NCBI GenBank assembly: GCA_027592925.1
Contig: JAQCJO010000007.1
Location: 1 to 54,888 of the forward strand
DNA: 54,888 bases
Direction of reading: 5' to 3'
From: Actinomycetota bacterium
Lineage (GTDB): Bacteria; Actinomycetota; Acidimicrobiia; Acidimicrobiales; Ilumatobacteraceae
In this document: positions 51,357-54,888 of the stretch, in pieces
How the letters are laid out: every line of letters begins with the position of its first letter
Position numbering within the stretch: position 1 is the first letter of the stretch
Notes under the pieces: model-generated
Database searches by the model: none
The model's input: the letters and a program-made list of their open reading frames with translations, nothing else
What the model was told of the DNA's origin: nothing
Program-made: the position numbers and the translations under genes

Positions 51357-52466
51357 ATGAATAAGCAGATTGCAACGCGCGTTGCAGTAATTGCGTGTGC
51401 CGACTGGCAGGCAGTTGCTGCCCAATGCGAGTTGTATTCGCGCAAACAATGGTTTGATGCAGTTGCGGTATTGCATGCACAACGCGTAGTGGCGCGCACT
51501 GCTTATGCCGCCAAACAAGGTGTGCAAATAGGTATGCGACGGCGCGAAGCACAGGCCGTGTGTCCCGAGCTGCATATTGCTGCCAACAACAAAGAGCGGG
51601 ACAGATTGATGTTTGAGTCGATAGTGCGCGCGGTGGGCGAACTTGTTCCCCTCGTAGAAGTGAGTACCCCAGGCGTTATTTTGTTGGCTACACGCGGACC
51701 ATCGCGATATGTGGGTGGCGATGATGCATTGGCGCAACACTTGCACGACATCACGCACAATGCACTTGCGCTCTTGGCCGACGGTCGCCCGATTGTGTTT
51801 GGAGTAGGTATTGCCGATGGACGACTCACTGCACTCGTTGCTGCACATGCTGCTGATGGTCGGTATCTAGTGATTGAACCGGGTGAGAGCGCACAATGTT
51901 TGGCGCAATTACCTGTGTCGGTTCTGGCTGACTTTGCCGAGATTGATCGTGACGTGGTGTCGTTGTTGCATCGGCTTGGCTTAAGTTGTGTTGGCGACCT
52001 TGCAACGATGAAGCCATCAGATTTGGTTGGACGATTTGGGCCAGTTGGTTTTGAATTGCATCGCTTGGCACGTGGTTTTGATCGGCATCCACCCATCACC
52101 ATTGCGCCACCACCAGAACGCGCAAGCACGCACCGATTTGAACTCTCGGTAGAGGATGTCAATGTGGTGGTAGCAACGGCTCGCACAGTTGCTGACGAAT
52201 TGGTGACGCACTTAAACAACCAAGGCGTGAGTTGTGTGCGTCTACATATATGTATGCAAACCGATCACGGTGAACAAAGTGATCGTCTGTGGTATCAGCC
52301 GGAAGGATTGACTGCTGCGGCGATGGCCGAGCGCGTGCGTTGGCAGATGGATGCATGGATTGCAACACGCGGGCTGACAAGTGGTGTTGTGTTGTTGCGG
52401 TATTTGCCGGTTGGCTTGCGCGCACGAGAAGGAAGACAGCTTGGGTTGTGGGGCGGCAGCCGATGA
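51357..52466 (+). CDS. imuB: ImuB (inactive Y-family polymerase), N-terminal part before frameshift
   Basis: The 369-residue frame covers the palm, fingers and little-finger-like part of ImuB. The catalytic acidic residues of active Y-family polymerases are missing (PGVILLATRGPSRYVGG where S-x-D-E normally occurs), as expected for ImuB, which acts as an adapter. Near the end is QLGLWG (361-366), equivalent to the QLPLWG beta-clamp motif of mycobacterial ImuB. The frame stops three codons later, and the usual C-terminal domain continues in another frame at 52453-52980. This is most likely one gene with a single-base insertion around the GGGG at 52450-52453. Confidence 0.8.
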   Translation: MNKQIATRVAVIACADWQAVAAQCELYSRKQWFDAVAVLHAQRVVARTAYAAKQGVQIGMRRREAQAVCPELHIAANNKERDRLMFESIVRAVGELVPLVEVSTPGVILLATRGPSRYVGGDDALAQHLHDITHNALALLADGRPIVFGVGIADGRLTALVAAHAADGRYLVIEPGESAQCLAQLPVSVLADFAEIDRDVVSLLHRLGLSCVGDLATMKPSDLVGRFGPVGFELHRLARGFDRHPPITIAPPPERASTHRFELSVEDVNVVVATARTVADELVTHLNNQGVSCVRLHICMQTDHGEQSDRLWYQPEGLTAAAMAERVRWQMDAWIATRGLTSGVVLLRYLPVGLRAREGRQLGLWGGSR

Positions 52467-52980
52467 ATGGGCTGCTCGTGCTGTCGAACGATTGACAACA
52501 ATGCTCGGGTCTGACTCTGTGCGTGTTGCGCAGTGGCGTGGTGGTCGAGATGTGGGTGAAGTATTTGCGTTGACCCCAGCTGCAGTAGTTGACATGGAGC
52601 GACGAGCAGAGTCGGTGGTGATCAAAGAAACAGTGTGGAGTGGGGCATTGCCAACTCCATCACCTTCAATTGTGTACGACGAACCATTACTGGCGGTAGT
52701 AAATGATGCGAGTGGTTGTGTGGTGATCGTCAGCGGCCGACATGAATTGAGTGCATCGCCAGCACATGTAGTGATTGGTCGACACGCGTACAACGTGTTG
52801 TCGTGGGCTGGGCCGTGGCCAGTAGAAGAGCGGTGGTGGGACCCATTGCGTCAACGCAGGGCGGTGCGAATGCAGATGGTGTTGGCGCGCGATGGTGACG
52901 ACATTGCGCACACGACTACACACGCGGTAGTGATGGTGCTTGAGCACGGCGAATGGTGGATGACCGCGCGCTATGGGTGA
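52453..52980 (+). pseudogene. imuB: ImuB C-terminal domain in a shifted frame
   Basis: This frame begins in the ImuB coding region and reads ADEWAARAVERLTTMLGSD, then PTPSPSIVYDEP, VVIVSGRHELSASPAHVVI, WAGPWPVEERWWDPLRQRRA and a closing HGEWWMTARYG. These are the hallmarks of the ImuB C-terminal region that binds ImuA' and DnaE2. It follows the clamp motif in the +1 frame, so removing one base from the GGGG run would restore a protein of about 540 residues, normal for ImuB. It has no convincing start codon or ribosome binding site of its own. Confidence 0.75.
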
Positions 52981-53018
52981 GTGTTCTGGCTAACGGGTAG
53001 CAGTAATACACTCGTGAC

Positions 53019-53555
53019 GTGACTCCTGTCGAGATTGTTGCTCAACTGTGCGCACATTTTGCTGCGGCAACACCGTGCGACGAACGCGAGCGCGAATCAA
53101 TTCAACAATTTTTAGCAATTGCACCAACACTCGAGGCACCGTTTGACGAGCATGCCAATGACACGCACATCACTGGGTCGGCAATAGTCGTTGGCAAGCG
53201 AGGTGTGGTGTTGCACTTGCACAAACGACTCAATATTTGGTTGCAGCCCGGCGGACATATTGAACAGAGAGAGACGCCGGCAGAGGGCGCATTGCGAGAA
53301 GCACAAGAAGAGACCGGACTGAATGTGCGACACCCCGACAACGGCCCGGTGTTGGTGCATCTCGATGTGCACCCTGGCCCGCGCGGGCACACGCACTTAG
53401 ACGTGCGCTACATAGTGATGGCCGATGATGTCAAACCAGCGCCTGGCGCTGATGAGAGCCAAGACGTGGCTTGGTTTGCTTGGGACGACGCAATTGCCAT
53501 GGCAGATAAGGGTTTGGTGGGCGCTCTGAGAGTAGTACGAACATATGTTCGCTAA
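53019..53555 (+). CDS. NUDIX hydrolase within the mutasome locus
   Basis: A 178-residue NUDIX protein. The full Nudix box GGHIEQRETPAEGALREAQEETGL (about 78-101) keeps the REAQEE metal-binding residues; HLDVRYIVMADD follows. It hydrolyses a nucleoside diphosphate linked to another group; a role in cleaning damaged nucleotides would suit its place between imuB and dnaE2, but that is inference. The start is GTG at 53019. Its last codons, CGA ACA TAT GTT CGC (R-T-Y-V-R), form the LexA box of dnaE2, so protein end and operator share the same bases. Confidence 0.85.
   Translation: MTPVEIVAQLCAHFAAATPCDERERESIQQFLAIAPTLEAPFDEHANDTHITGSAIVVGKRGVVLHLHKRLNIWLQPGGHIEQRETPAEGALREAQEETGLNVRHPDNGPVLVHLDVHPGPRGHTHLDVRYIVMADDVKPAPGADESQDVAWFAWDDAIAMADKGLVGALRVVRTYVR
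53538..53551. promoter_or_regulatory. LexA (SOS) box upstream of dnaE2, inside the NUDIX gene
   Basis: CGAACATATGTTCG, identical to the box at 50752-50765 including flanking bases, ends 13 bases before the dnaE2 GTG. It lies within the last codons of the NUDIX gene. It should give dnaE2 its own damage-inducible promoter. Confidence 0.9.
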
Positions 53556-53564
53556 TATGGCGAG

Positions 53565-54888
53565 GTGGCAATTGATGTTTCGCATGCACATGTTCCATAT
53601 GCAGAATTGCATTGCCGATCCAATTTTTCTTTTTTGCAAGGTGCTTCGCATCCCGAACAACTTGTAGAGCAAGCACAGTCATTGGGGTTAGAAGCGCTTG
53701 CGCTGACCGATCGCAATGGCTTGTACGGCATCGTGCGTTTTGCCGAAGCAGCGCGAGTGCTTGGGCTGCCAACAGTGTTTGGTGCAGAGTTGCAACTAAA
53801 TATTGGAAGTGTCGTGATCATTGCTCGCAACCCGCGAGGCTACGCACATTTGTCGAGCGCCATTAGTGCTGGCCAACTTGCTGGCAGTAAAGAACACCCA
53901 GTATTTGTGCTCGAACAACTTGGCGAGTTTTCGGTGGGCGACTGGTGGGTGATGACAGGTGCACGCGATGGTGTGGTGGTGCGCGCACTTAATGAGCAAG
54001 GACCAAGTGCTGCCGAGCGACGAGTACAGCAAATGAAAAGTGCGTTTGGCAATAACAGCGTGGTGATGGAGTTGTGGGATCACGGCGACCCTCTTGACTC
54101 TGCGCGCAACGACGTGCTTGTGCAAATTGCGCATCGCAACAACTTGAACAGTGTTGCCACCAACGATGTGTTGTATGCAACGGCAAAGCAGCATCGTTTG
54201 GCGACTGCTGTTGCAGCAGTACGTGAGCGCAGCAGTTTGGACGATGTGGATGCAACGCTGCCACCGGCTGCGACGGCTTATGTGCGCAGTGGCGCCGAAC
54301 AGCATCGTCGTTTTGCGCGTTATCCGGGCGTGGTGCAGAACGCCGCCGAGATCGGAAAAGATGCGGCCTTCGACTTGCGACTCGTTGCTCCGCGACTACC
54401 ACCGTTTCCTTGCCCGGATGATTTGGATGAGATGTCATATTTGCGGCAACTCGTGCAGGTTGGTGCCACACGCAGATACGGCATACGTCCAAGTGATACG
54501 CGCGAAGATTTGTCACTGCGAGCCCGTGCATGGCGAGTAATTGATCACGAACTAGAGGTCATTGCAACACTTGGCTTTGCCGGATATTTCTTGGTGGTCT
54601 GGGACATCGTGCAATTTTGTCAACGATCCAATATTTTTTCCAAGGCCGCGGCAGTGCGGCTAACTCTGCTGTGTGTTACTCGCTCGACATCACCAAGGCT
54701 GATGCGGTTTCGCTTGGCTTGTTGTTCGAGCGGTTTTTGTCACCAGAGCGAGATGGCCCACCCGACATCGATATTGATATTGAAAGTGTTCGACGAGAAG
54801 AAGTAATTCAGTACGTGTATCAACGCCATGGTCGGCATCATGCGGCACAGGTGGCCAACGTGATTACGTATCGTGCGCGTTCTGCTGT
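53565..54888 (+). CDS. dnaE2: Error-prone DNA polymerase DnaE2, 3' truncated by window and frameshifted
   Basis: The N-terminal PHP domain is clear ([42 protein letters not shown]), and the polymerase core begins with [23 protein letters not shown]. At a T6 run (54634-54639) the frame breaks: ORF1 goes on nonsensically to a stop at 54804-54806, while the expected [20 protein letters not shown] and [20 protein letters not shown] continue in the other frame to the window end. One missing base after the T run (probably TGC for the Cys of CQGRGS) explains it. DnaE2 performs SOS translesion synthesis with ImuA' and ImuB. The start is GTG 53565, 13 bases after the LexA box. Confidence 0.85.

Noticed and set aside
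52450-52470. Programmed +1 frameshift in imuB
   Set aside because: No known slippery motif or stimulatory structure is apparent; a G-run indel is simpler.
54634-54642. Programmed -1 frameshift in dnaE2
   Set aside because: The phase of the T6 run does not make an X-XXY-YYZ heptamer in the zero frame (codons ATT TTT TCC), and the short form would be inactive.
1-54888. tRNA, rRNA, CRISPR arrays, insertion sequences, prophage genes
   Set aside because: No T-loop motifs with cloverleaf partners, no regularly spaced repeats and no transposase or integrase frames were found on reading both strands.

Overview
The window looks like a chromosomal segment of a free-living actinobacterium, most likely class Acidimicrobiia (planktonic Ilumatobacteraceae-like). 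This is inferred from several things together: roughly 50% GC, many starts without a Shine-Dalgarno sequence, a homodimeric AceE, an F420-type luciferase-like oxidoreductase, an actinobacterial HhH-GPD protein, the ImuA'/ImuB/DnaE2 mutasome with actinobacterial LexA boxes (CGAACATATGTTCG), and gene order shared with mycobacteria (KimA-like permease, two TrkA proteins, OB-fold protein; E2, LipB, LipA). Coding density is very high. I found no tRNA, rRNA, CRISPR array, insertion sequence or gap of more than 300 bases without a gene.

Layout. 1-10.7 kb: a VapBC pair cut by the window edge; a DoxX/MarR divergent pair around a palindromic operator; small catabolic genes (DUF1185, EthD, VOC); a DMT permease; an aminotransferase plus 2-hydroxyacid dehydrogenase; a minus-strand sufC-sufS-sufU cluster without sufB/sufD; a desaturase gene with an in-frame stop; an MBL hydrolase joined to a Phd/VapC module with its own operator. 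10.7-25.6 kb: acyl-CoA dehydrogenase, glycosyltransferase, alpha/beta hydrolase with an odd nucleophile elbow, galE, a HhH-GPD protein, aceE, rnhA, an SDR, a DUF3445 N-demethylase-like protein, argJ, and a run of SRPBCC, FAD-oxidoreductase and SDR genes. 25.6-37.2 kb: the KimA/TrkA potassium locus, an OB-fold protein coupled to a DsbF-like thioredoxin gene with UGA in place of the first redox cysteine, then lpd, sucB-like E2 and a fused lipB-lipA gene, an M24 peptidase and small membrane proteins. 37.2-50.8 kb: amidase, thioesterase, LLM oxidoreductase, a heterodimeric ABC exporter, a photolyase-like flavoprotein with reversed domain order, aldehyde dehydrogenase, cobalamin adenosyltransferase, leucyl aminopeptidase, acyl-CoA dehydrogenase. 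50.8-54.9 kb: the SOS mutasome imuA'-imuB-nudix-dnaE2.

How the parts fit. aceE, lpd, the E2 and lipBA together supply 2-oxoacid dehydrogenase complexes and their lipoyl cofactor. SufC/S/U would supply Fe-S clusters, including those of LipA. KimA with the TrkA proteins handles potassium. The two LexA boxes would co-induce ImuA'/ImuB and DnaE2 after DNA damage.

The most notable points are the candidate selenoprotein at 29317-29835 with a possible SECIS hairpin, the circularly permuted photolyase-like protein at 44093-45289 with a four-cysteine pattern, the LipB-LipA fusion, and three coding lesions (imuB frameshift, dnaE2 frameshift, desaturase stop) that are either real gene decay or assembly errors. 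All functional statements come from reading the sequence and remembered family motifs; no database search was run.
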